Source: Boswellia sacra (lineage: Eukaryota; Streptophyta; Magnoliopsida; Sapindales; Burseraceae). From it: 64,000 bases of DNA. Of the stretch, positions 22,501 to 39,151 are shown piece by piece. The stretch spans positions 124,001-188,000 of the forward strand of contig SNVD02013571.1 of NCBI GenBank assembly GCA_013180625.2, in the 5' to 3' direction. The translations under genes and the position numbers were made by a program. Below the pieces are notes generated by a model, which worked only from the letters and a program-made list of their open reading frames with translations, did not search any database and was not told the origin of the DNA. The number at the start of each line of letters is the position of its first letter. Positions within the stretch are counted from its first letter, which is position 1.

Positions 22501-25500
22501 GTAACTTTATATTACATACAGTAAATTAATATGTCTTACAAAATGAGGCTTTATTTGGACTAAATAAAGAAAGCTAGGATACTGAAATCCCTTTCAAGAT
22601 TAATTTTACTTCTTATTACCTGGACCTTTCATGTTTTGTTTTGATTAATATCACTTCTATCTTTGTTGCTATCTGTTATCTTGATCAAATCCAATGTTTG
22701 TTTTCAGTGTGATCATGGCTGGTATGGAACAGATTGCAGTATCCCATCTGTTTTGTCATCTGTTGGAGAATGGCCTCAATGGCTTCGACCAGCTCAGATT
22801 GATGTCCCTGGTAGTGCAAATATTACAGGGAATCTTGTCAATCTTAATGCTATAGTGAAAAAGAACAGACCTCTTATTTATGTTTATGATTTGCCACCAG
22901 ATTTCAATAGTCTACTCCTTGAGGTTAGAACAGGCTATGTAGCTAATCTTCCTTTACGGCACAATGATCGCTATTTAAAATGGCAATAACCAATTTATAA
23001 TGTTTGTTGGTTTATTTCCGTTATAGGGGAGACATTTTAAGTTTGAGTGTGTGAACAGAATTTATGATGAAGTTAATGCAACCCTATGGACAGATCAACT
23101 GTATGGCGCCCAGGTAATTTTTGAATTGAGATTGACATTATCTCAAAATATGACACAAAACAACTTCTTATTACTCTTTTATGCTACTCATTTGCAGATG
23201 GCATTCTATGAAAGTATTTTAGCTAGTCCACATCGTACACTAAATGGTGAAGAAGCTGACTTCTTCTTTGTTCCCGTTCTTGATTCGTGTATCATTACTC
23301 GTGCTGACGATGCACCCCACTTGAGTATGCAGGTCTTCTTCTTAAAGCTGTTATGCAAGTGTGTTCTATAAACAAATAATTTTTTATTAGCAAATATTTA
23401 CATATGAAATATCATTCAGCTAGCATGGATACTATCTCTTCTGTTATCTTAAATTTCTTAAAATATCACTTAATGACTTCAGGAACACATGGGATTGAGG
23501 AGCTCTCTGACCCTGGAATTTTATAAAAAGGCATATGATTACATTGTTGAGCAACATCCTTATTGGAACCGTTCTTCAGGACGAGACCATATTTGGGTAT
23601 GGTGTATTACGTTTTGTCTATGTGAAGAGATTTTTTGAGAGAGGATGCTAATTGTGTTTTACTGATATTATATAATTTAGTGTTTGCTAATGGTGTCACT
23701 TTATATCTGAAGGCAGTTTTTTTCGTGGGATGAAGGTGCCTGCTATGCGCCTAAGGAGATTTGGAACAGCATGATGTTGGTTCACTGGGGTAATACAAAT
23801 TCGAAACATAATCATTCCACGACAGCTTATTGGGCTGATAACTGGGATAAAATATCTTCCAATAGGAGAGGCAATCATCCATGCTTTGACCCTGAAAAGG
23901 ATCTTGTGCTTCCTGCTTGGAAACATCCTGATGTCACTGCCTTGAAATCCAAACTTTGGGCTAGGTAAATATCTTGTTGCTCTAGTGATGTCAGTTTTAT
24001 GGCTATATATTTGCTTTTGAACAATGCATAAAGTTTATAGAATGAAAGCTAAAATGAAGCAACTTCGTATTCAGTCCCCTTGAGAAGCGGAGGACACTGT
24101 TCTACTTCAATGGAAATCTAGGACCTGCTTACCCAAATGGACGACCAGAAGCTTCGTAAGTTTAATCAGAAAACTGTTTGTAATATGTTGAAAAGGTTCA
24201 ATTCTAATAATTTTTGAAGACGAACTGAATCAGCAACCTTTTATGGTGAATAGTTTTTTTTTTTTTTTTCCTTTTCTGATGCATAAAACAGCACTCTTGA
24301 TGAGATGTTGAAAAATATAAAATCTATAATTTAGCCCTTTCTCCTTCATTTTCTTTCCGAGGTAGTTATATTCATTTTATGTCTTTCTAAGATCTATTAA
24401 CTATTTTCGTGGAATATATGCAGTTATAGCATGGGTATTAGACAGAAGTTGGCAGAGGAGTTTGGATCAAGCCCTAACAAGGAAGGAAAGCTTGGGAAAC
24501 AGCATGCGGAAGATGTAATTGTTACACCACTTCGTTCTGAAAACTATCACAAAGATTTAGCCAGTTCTGTTTTCTGTGGAGTATTGCCGGGAGATGGTTG
24601 GAGTGGCCGTATGGAAGATAGTGTTTTGCAAGGGTGCATTCCTGTAGTCATTCAGGTAATGAAATTCTGCATCTTCTTTTGTTCTGTGCAGTAAGATTTA
24701 GAACACCAATATATTGTTTGGTTTCACTCACAGAAATATGTGAGCTGCTGGCTGGCCTGTGGCTATAGGAAGCAACTTACAGCTTATTGGCAAAAGATTC
24801 TTTGTTAAACTGACTTCTGGATCTCTTGAAATTTGAAAATTTCTGAAGGTCCTTGCTTTTTTTTTTTTATAATTTGCAGAATCCATGCAGAGAGCAATGT
24901 GCTCATCTGCATTTGTTGCATGTTTAAAGCCTTGTGCAGTAACTAATATTGATTTCTGTAATTGATATTCATTTTCGGGAATTTTAGAGCTTTGGTGACT
25001 GATTGCATAAGTAGATGATATGATGCCGCTTTATATTTTCGATGCCCGTAGCACTAAATACCTGGAAATTATTATATGTTTTGTCACCTTCCTCTCTTGT
25101 TTGAATTTGATTGTACTTGATTACCTCAATTCGTGCTTATTACATGTTATTTTCTCATGTTTAGGATGGGATTTTCCTGCCATACGAGAATGTGCTCAAC
25201 TATGAAAGCTTTGCTGTTCGACTAGGTGAAGATGAAATTCCAAATTTGATTAATGTTCTCCGGGTAGTTATCTATATCATTTGTTTGTAATTGTCATCCA
25301 GAAACTTCAAATTTAAGTTGGTTTACATTAACTGGCTGGTGTCATAACATTTGTAGGGGTTCAATGAGACAGAGATACGATTTAAGCTGGCAAATGTACA
25401 GAAAATTTGGCAAAGGTTCTTGTATCGTGATTCAATTTTGCTAGAAGCTGAGAGACAAAAGGTTGCTTTTGGTCGTGCTGATGATTGGGCAGTTGAATTT

Positions 25501-26415
25501 TTGAAATTGACAGAAGATGATGTCTTCACCACATTTGTACAGGTAATCTCCTGCCTATGACAAATACAAGCTATTATTTCACTTGAATTGTAGATATGGT
25601 CAATATACCCTTCAGTCATTCTTGAAAAGGATACTGACTCTTATATATCGTCAAAGGGAAAGAAGTTATGTTTAAATAACTCATCATGGATGTAAAGTCC
25701 ATTGAACTCTCCATGGGTTGATGCTTATTTCCTGACAGCATAAGATTGTCTCATGGCTATGAATTACTCGAGTTAAAAGGAAGTTTGCATTGATTTCTTT
25801 TTTTTTTTTTTAATTATTTATACATTGGTATGAGATACCTAACCATTCACGTAAAAGAAAAGGACATTTTATCATGTATATTCTTTAGATATCTCGTTGG
25901 GCATTGTACCATGTAACGATTCTTGAAACCTATATAAGTGACATATTTTGGAAGGGATAGAAGTGTTAACTTGATTCATGATGGATTTGCTAGGTCAACT
26001 AAACTTTTGCTTTGGTGCATATAATGCATTCCAATCATTTTAAGGCTATGGTTTGATATGGTTTGATCTTGAGTTTTTTTTTTTTTTTTTTGAAATGATT
26101 TTATAGCTTGTGTATTACGAAATGGCAGTTCACCAAATTTCAAATTTCCGTCTCTGTGAAGGTCTCTGTGTTTATGAGTTACTTTTAAGGTTATGGGTCG
26201 GCTGTCTTTCAAATCTGACTTGACATTTGACTCTCCATTGATTGATATTTCTACAAGCATGGCTACTTGATCACCTGCCTATGTCAAGCTGACTGACATA
26301 ATATTCTTAACAGATTCTCCACCACAAGTTGCACAATGACCCTTGGAGAATACAACTTGCTCATCTCAAGAAAGACTTCGGCCTACCACAAGAATGTTTG
26401 ATAAAATCAAACTGA
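19567..26415 (+). CDS. ExAD: GT47 exostosin-family glycosyltransferase with EGF-like repeats, ExAD orthologue
   Basis: In Arabidopsis ExAD (At3g57630) is the Golgi transferase that adds the fourth arabinose to hydroxyproline-linked chains of extensins. Fourteen exons join in frame: 19567-19908, 20140-20233, 21057-21243, 21341-21599, 22708-22923, 23027-23113, 23198-23332, 23483-23596, 23717-23964, 24075-24155, 24424-24655, 25165-25263, 25357-25542, 26314-26415. They give 793 residues, the length I recall for the Arabidopsis protein. A type II signal anchor lies at about residues 11-35. Two EGF-like Cys clusters follow (DCSGQGICN near 123, QCSGHGHCRGG near 283), then the exostosin domain from RPLIYVYDLPP (about 348) through EADFFFVP, HWGNTN and FCGVLPGDGWSGRMEDS to DGIFLPYE. 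The first donor could instead be at 19912, adding one Val. Introns are clean GT-AG. Confidence 0.93.
21907..22257 (-). pseudogene. unidentified coding-like relic inside ExAD intron 4
   Basis: On the minus strand one frame reads over about 115 codons with only two internal stops (near 22224 and 22078). Its composition is protein-like: a KIASKAFIANFYTQHAKAS segment, then LMRHPLVREMAQRFNMR, then KKTTGHMWMGISSGRYYSEI. It lies opposite to the host gene in a 1.1-kb intron. I do not recognise the family. A decayed gene fragment or retrocopy is the simplest reading; no poly(A) tail or target duplication was identified. Confidence 0.45.
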
Positions 26416-29143
26416 AAGAGCTACAAATTTGTTGAAAACTGATTTTAAAGAGATTGCCGATGGCTGAAGGGCTCCAGAGGTAAGAAGACACTTACAAGTT
26501 TACCGGTCCCTTACTTTCTTCAAGTAAGGAACCTAACAAGTAGTACCAGTACTCAGCCTGAAAAGAGATCACCATCCAGTTGGTACCACCGAGAGCCACA
26601 TTTCCAATTTGCAAATCTCTAACAATTTTTTTCTTAATATATTTTTACAGAAATATAGGAGGACAAAGAGTAGGTTTTTTTTTTAGGTGAAAGATATATA
26701 GATAGTTGTGAGATGATGTTTATTGTATTCATTGCAGTAAGATTCCATTCAAGAATCAAGATAAAATTAGATAGAAAATTTCGAAGTATTTTGTTCATTT
26801 CTAGTTTGTAGTAAAAATACCCATGTTAAATTATGATTGAAATCAATGGTGTACATACAGCTGGTGCCTAGTGGACTGGTACTTGTATAACTCAACGGTT
26901 GAATTTTACCGATAATGCATTGGTATTCTTCTTGTTTCACCTCTTACTCCTCTCTTGATCATTATCTATTTTAACTTAATTAACTAATTTTTTATTTTTG
27001 CCCATATATTTTTTATTTGTCTCATCTTATTTAATATAATTTTTTACTATTAGTTTGTAAGTTCAATAATAATTTTTCTCTATCATGTGTGACTGTAACA
27101 CATTAAATAGTAAAGCATCCTTGTCTAATACATGTCAGTAAATAGGGTAAGGTTATTCACACCCATAAAATTTTTTTTTCACACCAATCCTTTTAAATTT
27201 ACCATTATTGTTATTGTTAAGTAGATATTTATTCATCTCATTTTTTATAATTTAAAAAAGAAATCATATCTTAAATTTAATAAATTAATTCTTAACAAAA
27301 ATTACTGTTAAAAAAATTAAAATGATTCATAAGCTTATAAAGTACGAATTGAGTTACTTATAAAAGATTTGTTTTTGAAAAAAAAAACTAATCGACATTT
27401 TAGTAAAATATTCTTGTCTTTATTGTATACTTAATTAAATTTAAAAATAATCGATGTAATTTGATTAATTATGTAAAGTTATTTGTGAAATTTTGAAGAT
27501 GAATCAAGACATTAAATTATTTTAATATTCTTACGGAGGTGTATTTAGAAAGATGACTGTAAAAATAATTATTGGGTTGGGTTCCCTTCTATTATTATTG
27601 TAATTGTTTTTCCTTTTATAGGATTAGCAATAGAACTTGCCTTAAAATTTTCCTTCGTGATTGGGCTATCTAATTAGGAATAACAGACAACATCTTTCCC
27701 AATCATAGCTTCAGATTAGTTTCCCGTTAATTTCCTTTCTGGTATTTGTCACCGCCAATGGATAATGCCTCTTCCAGATACAGAACAGCAAGTGCGCACT
27801 CTAAGAAGATTCATTGAATCAGTTTCATTTAATTGACCAACTGTTCAGAACTTTTTTTTAATTTAAAAAAAACGGATAATATTATATTTATAATTAAGAT
27901 TTTATATTATTTAAATTGATAAAATATTAATAAATAGGCAATTCTCATGTTATTATACAAAAAAATATATTTTATTTTTACAAAAAATTAAAACTTTTTC
28001 CTTCACGATCCTCCTTCTTCCCTTCTTTAAATTGATTACATCAACCATATTATGACGCATTACAATATTCCATATCTTCGTTGTCCTCTCCAGCTTTACT
28101 TGAATTATAATTTTAAAACAATTTGGAATCTATTGCTTCTATGTATTTGTATCCAAATATAAATACCTATTTTTCTTTTTAATTCGTTTCTAACCCATCA
28201 AAATGCAAATAAATTCTATTATCTTTTTAATTTAACTCTCTTTTTGAGTTTTACATGTAATTTGTTATGAATTTCCCATTACCTCTTCTCCAAGTAAATT
28301 AATAGTTTAAATATAAATACCACTTTGTCTTTTTAATTCATTTCTGACCTACCGAAATGCAATTACATTCTGTTATTTTTTTAGTTTAACTCTCGTTTTG
28401 AGTTTAACGTGTAATTAATTTCTTATGAAGCTCTTATTAGTTCCCCTTCAAGTAAATAGTTTTTACCTTATATATGCAACAAGATTCATGCATTTAAGAT
28501 ATTTTAGTAATAAAATAATTGTCTAAATTTACTGGTAAAGATTTTGTATTTCTTGTTATAGTTATGCATAATTACATACAATGAATGATGATATTATGAT
28601 TATTAGATTCTAAATAATGTATAAAAAATAATTCGAAAATTTAAGTGTGTGTTATAAAAATAATCCAATTCCTTCTAATATTTGTCCAATGTTATAAGAT
28701 ACTGTACTATCAGATACTATTTAATACACCCCGTTTGGACGTCGATATACACGTCAAACAAGACTATAATAACAAGTAAAATTTGAGATATTTGATTATT
28801 TAAAAGAAACCCCCTAATTTAAGATATTTATCAATTTTCCCTGAAACAAATAGGAAGTATCTGCCCGCACTCCTCTCCTCTCCCATCATATCCTACAAGA
28901 AAATAAATAAATAAAATACTAAAATAGATATCTTACAGTTACATGAAGGAACAGTGTCATGACACTATCAAACTAAACTTTAGTTCTGTACTTTTCACCA
29001 GCTGTCACGAAACCATCCTCACCCACACCACCCACTCACACTATCACACAACTCGCGTCCACTCAACGCCAACCCTACACTATAAATCCCCATTCACTCT
29101 CTCCTGTCCTCCACAGGTAACGTTATCATCCCCCCGACACAGC
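26416..29143. other. intergenic between ExAD and ADSS
   Basis: The ExAD 3' flank is followed by AT-rich DNA with no supported gene. A 154-bp tandem duplication (28152-28459) is listed separately. From about 28.86 kb the sequence becomes C/T-rich, as in a promoter. A TATA-like ctataaat also occurs near 29091, ahead of the one chosen for ADSS. Confidence 0.55.
28152..28459. repeat. diverged 154-bp tandem duplication
   Basis: Copy 1 (28152-28305) and copy 2 (28306-28459) share the order aaatataaatacc, tctttttaattc, aaatgcaa, tttaactctc, tttgagttt and caagtaaat, at a constant offset of 154 bp. No ORF. It lies about 0.8 kb upstream of the ADSS start. Confidence 0.65.
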
Positions 29144-29151
29144 TATAAATA
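29144..29151 (+). promoter_or_regulatory. TATA box of ADSS
   Basis: The stretch agctataaatagct is a strong plant TATA match 85 bp before the start codon, which would leave a leader of about 50 bases. A second match near 29091 could serve an alternative start. Confidence 0.55.
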
Positions 29152-29228
29152 GCTTGCTCGGGTAAACCCTCCTTTTCGTTTTCCTGAAGTCTGAAACACT
29201 TTCATTTCGCTTAGACATTTCTTCAAAC

Positions 29229-32057
<2,829 letters not shown>

Positions 32058-33136
32058 CAATGCCATTCACTAACACCCTTCCAGCAGGTTTTCATTCTTG
32101 ATGAGGTTAACTGAAGCTTTTAGTGTTGGAAGAAAGAATTTATTCCCCATTAATGTTTGAGCAATTATTTTTGTTTGTGGGAAATAAAACCATAGTTAAG
32201 TTTCCATGAATTAGATGCTTAACATTGTTATGCTCTCCACATCATGAGGTTATTGTCTCTTCCTTGTCTTTATGATATAATATCATGAATTTCGTTGAGC
32301 TGTGGTGAGAAATTTGGTGGTTTAATGTATGTTATCTCTTAAGTTAAAGGGATCATTTTTTTGTTTTTTGTGTTTTTTCAAGCTTTCATTATGGAGTTGG
32401 GTATCGGCCACAAAGTGTCTAGTCCAGTTCAGTCGGTGGATTCTCGGGTGAAGACTTGCTACCACAATGCAAAGATTGTGAATTTAATTTCAGTTGTGGC
32501 GAGCGAGCAGCTGAACAACGATGTTGGCAAATCATTTTCTTGAGAAAATGTTCAATTCTTGAGAAAATGTTGAATTCTTGTGAATAAATTATTGTGGAAT
32601 GGCAATTTCATTATTCGGTTAGCGGCAGGGACTTGTTACAAGAAAAGCAATATACTCTTTTTAAAAATTATTTTCAGTTCCCGTCAGATGATGATCTGTC
32701 TATAAGTTATATGGTATTGCAATATTATCTATCACATTATAATATAAGAGTTTTTAAAAGAGTATTATTTATTACTCTGAGTGCTAACGCCAGTCAACTA
32801 TGATATATATTGGTGATTATGATTATGATATGAGAAATAATCTGTCTTTATAATATATTACAAAACATTCTTCCTTATACCAAATGCACGATTCTTCAAA
32901 TCTTACAACACAAATAATAAAAAAATCTACACAATACTCTAAAACTGAATTCAAAAAAGCAGTCTCAAGAAAATAAAATAAATTAGGGGTGGGGAACTAT
33001 AAAAATAATAAAAAATTAAAAGGAAGGTTTTCAAAAAAATAAAATAGAATAAAATCCATAACGCAGCATCCCTGTAGCTCTTTCATGTTATTTAACAATC
33101 TGTCCTCCTGGGCAGCACGCGACGTCAACAACAACA
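32058..33136. other. ADSS 3' flank and promoter of the helicase gene
   Basis: No gene supported. 32361-32543 is open and could look like an extra ADSS exon, but the ADSS frame already ends at its conserved C-terminus. The last 100 bp before 33137 is the likely 5' leader of the helicase gene. Confidence 0.55.
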
Positions 33137-36100
33137 ATGGAGGGAGGGAAATCGAAGCAGAAAGCATCGTCGTCGTCTCTCTCTCTTGAACAATTCGTCT
33201 CCCTTATGTCCCCTTTAATCGATTTAGAAAAGGTCTCCTTTTCTTTCTTTCTTTCTATCTTCTTCTCATTTTATTTTGTTTTATTTTTATCTTCTTCCTC
33301 AGTTTGCGTTTTCCTTTTTCCTTCCAGGAAGCTGAGATATCAGCCTCTATCGCTTCCGGGGCCTCCCGAAATCTTGACACAGCTCAAAAGAAAGGCTCCA
33401 CTATTCTTAATCTCAAGTGCGTTGATGCTCAGGTACACACCTTCTCCACTTTCTTTTATTCGATTCTATTCTATTCTATTATCCTTTAACATATTTTTAC
33501 TTGAAATGAAATGCTTTCATTCTCATAACAGACTGGACTCATGGGCAAGACTCTTCTTGAGTTTCAATCCACTAAAGGAGATGTTCTGCCTCCTCACAAG
33601 GTCTCCATTCTCTTTGCTTCATCATATTTTTGTTTAGTTTAAAACAATTTATATATAGTTCTCTTAGCCTTTTCATTTCTTCATTTCACGTTTATGAGAC
33701 TTATGAATGTATTTCTATTTCACCTAGAAAATACTGCAATTTCATCTCTTAACTACCCGCTATATATAATGAAAATGATCGTTTCTTCTTGTTATTCTGA
33801 ATTCCTGCTTACCGGTCTTGTGAGGACCCTTTTTTTGCCTTATTTTACCTGTTTTAGTTTGGCACCCATGATGTGGTTGTCCTAAAACCAAACAAGGCTG
33901 ATTTAGGATCCCCAGCTCTCGGACAAGGTGTGGTTTACCGGTTAAAGGTAATTCTGATTTTGACCCTGAATGTTGCGGTTTTTATGTTGTTAATTGTGTT
34001 TGTGTCGCTGATTTTGTGTTCATGTTCAATCAGGACTCCTCTATCACTGTTGCTTTTGATGACATCCCCGAAGAGGGTTTAAATAGTCCTCTACGATTGG
34101 AGAAGGTTGCAAATGAGGTATTGCTATTCATATTTTCTGATTTCTTACGAGTTCTGATAGTGGCTTAAATTGCTATATACTTCAGAGGACAAGTCGGTTT
34201 TAGTTTAAATTTTTTCAGTCTCTTCCTTTTTCTCCCCGAGTCACTTTGTTGATATTTATAAGAAATTTATGTACTTGGAACATGTGGCATTATACACTTG
34301 TTCATGTTTGATGGATGTATCATATTTGACATTTATATATGTATTTTTATGGACCTTACAAACATGCTGTGAAGTTACCAAAGCAGATAATGTCAAATTC
34401 TTAGCATTTCTTGGTCTCTGTTCAATTATTAAATTCAGTGGATGCTTATCTGAAAGATCACTCTATGCAGGTGACATACCGTAGGATGAAGGATGCCTTA
34501 ATCCAATTGAGTAAGGGCGTGCAAAAGGGACCTGCTGCTGACTTAGTTCCTGTCTTATTTGGAGAGAGAGCACCAACAGTGTCAAAGAAAGATATCCCCT
34601 TGAAACCGTTTAATTCCAACCTTGATCACTCGCAGGTGAGTAGTGTATAAATTTAATTAATTTGTTTATGCTTTATTTTTTTCTGCTTTCTAGAAAGATT
34701 AATCAAACTTCATATATTTAGTTATTCGTTTGTGAGGCTTCTTGCATATTTCTTTTCACAAAACTGAAGCACCCTTTTCGTTTCTTGTATACTTCTATAT
34801 TTGCTCAAGAAAGATGCTGTTTCAAAGGCTTTGTCATCAAAGAATGTTTTCTTGCTGCATGGACCTCCTGGAACTGGGAAAACCACAACTGTGGTGGAAA
34901 TCATCTTACAAGAAGTGAAACGTGGATCGAAGATTCTTGCATGTGCTGCTTCAAATATTGCTGTTGACAACATTGTTGAGCGGCTTGTTCCTCACAGGTA
35001 TTTGATCGTTAAATATCAAGGAATAATGTCTCATGTTAAATCTTGGCTTTAATTATTGTAAAAATCTTTGGCTAATTTATTGATGATTTAGCCTTACATC
35101 ATGATAGTACTGTTCTTTTTTCCCTTTCAACAAGGTATAACATCCTGAGTAGTGTGGAGATGGTACAGAACTTTAAAAAAAAAAAAAAAGGAGAGAAAAA
35201 AATCGAGAACCAAAAATATTTTAAGTAATTTTTTACTGCTTTTTGAAGCTGCTACACTTTGTTGGTTTCACAGCCAAGATTTTTGTTAAGGTGATTTGAT
35301 CATTCATAGCTGCATATCAAGAGGAGGATTCCCATTCTATATCATAAAGTTGAGATAGAAGTTTGTTGGGTAAATTAGCAAGATAATGGGCTTGTAAATT
35401 TTGAAACAATGTGGCTTGGTTAAAGAATTCTGATTTTGGCACAGTAAACCTACAAGTGGAAAGCATGTCACTAGATTAAGCATTCTTGGATAGCTATTTA
35501 CACCTATCTTGTTTTAATCAATTGGACATGGAAGAAATTTCTTTGCTATGAGAGTTGGAAAAAGCCTTTATATTTGTTAAATAAAAATTGTCTACTATCT
35601 TCACGAATTTTACTCAAATTGCTACAATAGTTTATAAGTGTCTATATTTCGATCCGATATATTGAAGATTCAATTGCTTCATTTACATGCTTCATTTCTT
35701 GTGGTTAAGTATTACACGTGATCTATAACATTAACAATTTTTTGTTTGCTTAGAGTAAAGTTGGTGAGAGTGGGGCATCCTGCACGTTTACTACCTCAAG
35801 TGTTGGAGAGTGCATTGGATGCACAGGTGCATATATGCTCTTAATTATGGAAGATGAACAATTGAATGATTAAATTTTAATCTTCATGGTTTTAATAGTC
35901 ATGTTATTAGAAACTATCCAATTTATGTGATTTATGTGTGCATGTGTAACACAATTTTCTATGTTGCAAATTCATGGAATTTTACCTGTCTTCGAGTTTC
36001 AAAATATGATCGTGTGGATGATACAGGTTTCAAGATCTAAATATTATTTATTTATTGAATGAAGTATTTTGTCTTCATGGTTTAGGATAATCACAAATTT

Positions 36101-39100
36101 TAGAAAGAGTATTACTCGTTTAGGTTAGGTTTAGTTTTCTTAATTTATATCTTATACAAAAGGTAGCTCTTAAAAATTTGATATTTTTATCAGAGTAGGA
36201 TTTGCTTTGATTATTTGAATAAGGTTTCTAGTTGTCTTTTTGTTTAGGACTTGGGCATTCTATTTAGGCGTTATGTTTTTGTTTTTGAGTTACAAACATT
36301 GATTGCTTAGCGATAAAATGAAAATTGGTCTTCTACCTCAGTTCTCTTTGTTTCTCTCCACTTCCTAGATCTTTTCTATCTCCTCCCTCTCTCTCCTTTG
36401 TCTCTCTTTTCTGCATCAATTTATGGTGTCATTTCCTTTCTTTCGAGAATGTACGGTGTTGATGTGCATACTTAGTGGTTTGCTGGTAGGTCCTGCGAGG
36501 GGATAATAGTGCTCTAGCAAATGACATTCGGAAGGAAATGAAGGTATAGTAACTAGACTTAATGTTTGGAGCCTCAACTATTTATTTTTGCAGTTTCAAA
36601 TCGAATTTTTTTTTTCTCATCTTGTTGAATTTTTATGATTTACTGCAAGCTTTTTGAAAATGGTCATTCTTACAAATTAATAAGTTCATGAGAAAACATC
36701 AGTGAGCATTTTACTGGTTTGTTTGTGAGTGAGAACAAAATTCAGGTTTACCTGGCAAGATGAATTTTCTTATATGTAATCTCTCAGTGTGTATTGCACT
36801 TGTTTTAGGCATTAAATGGGAGATTGTTGAAAGCCAAAGATAAAAACGCAAGACGAGACATTCAGAAGGAGCTTAGAGCTCTTTCCAAAGAAGAGCGCAA
36901 ACGACAGCAGTTAGCTGTGACGGATGTGTTAAAAAATGCAGATGTGGTGTTGACAACTTTGACTGGTGCATTTTCTCGCAAATTGGATAACACTTCATTT
37001 GATTTGGTGATAATTGATGAAGCTGCGCAGGCGCTTGAGATAGCATGCTGGATAGCTCTGCTAAAGGTAATGGTGCTTATCGCTGGCATGCTCTCATATG
37101 CATCTGTAACCACAAAAAAAAAATAAAAATAAATGCATATCCAATCCATTAAAAACTTAAAGTCATAGTTAATTCTACTTTTATCATGTTCTAATGGATA
37201 TATTCTTTTCATTTCCATTAAATAAAAATATGGTCTTGAAAGTTAGTTGATAGGCTGATTTGTTCTTCCAGAATTTATATCTTCCTGTTAATATCTTTTG
37301 GTGAATTCAAGCTTAATAGGATTTCAGTGGCCGAAAAAGGAGTATTGAATACCTTAATTTAGTTCGGTCTGGCACATGATACTTGTTTCAGGGTTCAAGA
37401 TGTATTCTTGCGGGAGACCATCTTCAGCTTCCTCCAACCATCCAGAGTGTAGAAGCTGAGAAGAAAGGGCTAGGGAGAACTCTCTTTGAACGCGTTGCAG
37501 ACCTTTATGGAGATGAAGTCATGTCTATGCTCACTGTCCAGTATCGCATGCATGAGCTCATTATGAACTGGTCATCTAACGAGCTTTACAACAGTAAGGT
37601 ACTCCAATCCTGGCAGGATACCAGTCTATGGTGTAAAATTATCTGTAAATGAAGGGGAGTCATATCTTCTGATTTTTCACAATAACGTATACTTCTTTAT
37701 AATTACAGATCAAAGCCCATCCTAGTGTTGCTGCACACATGCTTTCTGATCTTGAAGATGTAAAGGGGTCAACTTCAACAGAGCCTACCCTTCTTCTCAT
37801 AGACATAGCTGGGTATGCTATTTTAATGTGGGAATTTTGTTGGATAATCTTTTATAGCTGTCAGAGTAGCTGCTGGAATGTTTGAAACTACATGGATATG
37901 ATCACACAATCCTTTTCATAATTTGTAGTCACAAGATACATGTATCAAAAAAGCATTTGTGTAATACTGAAGTGACAGCTTTGATGTTGAACTTTTAACA
38001 AAACTTTCTATTTCTTAAAGAAAAGATATTGATAAAACTTTAACGAGCGAAAACAAAGGTCAGAATTAAAATATTATCAAATAAAGAAACATGTTAAAGA
38101 GCAAACATACCAAGAGTAAAAAAAAAAAAAAAAAAAAGGCGTGAATAATAATTTAATGCATAATATCTGAAAAATATTGCTTGAGATTATGAGAGAGGAA
38201 ATATGACTTGTAAAGATAATGTAAAATATCTTTTCAGAGCCTAATGATAATGAATAAAAGTAATGAAAGCTCAAAAAAGTTGATAAAATTTTTGGACTCA
38301 TGGTTTTAGTTAAAAGAACATTAAATTCTGTCATGCATTTTTTTGTTCAAAAAATTTCAATTCTCGTTAGACTCTTTATTCATAGTATCGATAGAGATTG
38401 TAATTGGCTCGTATTCATCTGCTTCAGGTGTGATATGGAAGAAAAAAAGGATGAAGAAGATAGCACATTGAATGAAGGTGAAGCTGAGGTTGCCATGGCC
38501 CATGCAAAGAGACTCATACAAAGTGGAGTCCAGGCTTCTGATATTGGAATTATTACCCCATATGCTGCACAGGTATAAGAGTTGTCTGTTCTTCAGCAAT
38601 TACTCGAAGTTTATTGAATACAGTGAGGGATGTAAATAGTCATCACATAAACGATAAAAACTATTTCCATAATTAAAACTCAATTTCCCCGTACTTATTT
38701 TGCAACAAGTACTGCAGGTTGTATTATTGAAGATGTTGAAAAGCAATGATGACAAACTGCAAAATTTGGAAATTTCAACTGTTGATGGGTTCCAAGGTAG
38801 AGAGAAGGAGGCCATTATTATTTCAATGGTTCGATCAAATTCAAAGAAAGAGGTAGTTAAGGCATCTATGTTACTGTTGTTTCCTTTAGATTTTAGATAT
38901 TATAAAACATCGACCAGCATCTATATTATACAAATAAAAATAGGTGAATGCAAAATTCTTCTAAAACACTTCAGGTAGGGTTTTTGAGTGACCGGAGGAG
39001 AATGAATGTGGCTGTGACACGAGCAAGAAGACAGTGTTGTCTTGTCTGTGACACTGAGACAGTGACTAGTGATGGATTCTTAAAGCGATTAATCGAGTAT

Positions 39101-39151
39101 TTTGAAGAGCATGGCGAGTATCTAAGTGGCTCGGAGTATCTCAATGAATAA
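33137..39151 (+). CDS. SMUBP2/IGHMBP2-type superfamily 1 helicase
   Basis: An UPF1-like ATP-dependent 5'-3' nucleic-acid helicase; the animal relative IGHMBP2 acts on RNA and DNA and associates with ribosomes. Fifteen exons give 649 residues: 33137-33232, 33328-33432, 33532-33600, 33858-33947, 34034-34117, 34471-34635, 34810-34997, 35754-35826, 36490-36543, 36809-37066, 37392-37598, 37709-37812, 38428-38572, 38718-38852, 38975-39151. Walker A GPPGTGKT is at about 221-228 and motif II DEAA at about 378-381. Motif III is GDHLQLPPT, motif [13 protein letters not shown], motif [13 protein letters not shown] at about 566-577, and motif [16 protein letters not shown] at about 597-610. The N-terminal OB-like part precedes the RecA folds. 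The R3H and AN1 zinc-finger tail of human IGHMBP2 is absent, as I recall for the plant relative At2g03270. All core motifs are intact. Confidence 0.93.

Noticed and set aside
32361..32543. Possible fifth ADSS exon
   Set aside because: The ADSS frame already ends with [10 protein letters not shown] and a stop, the normal C-terminus. This segment has no ADSS motif; it is probably 3' UTR or flank.
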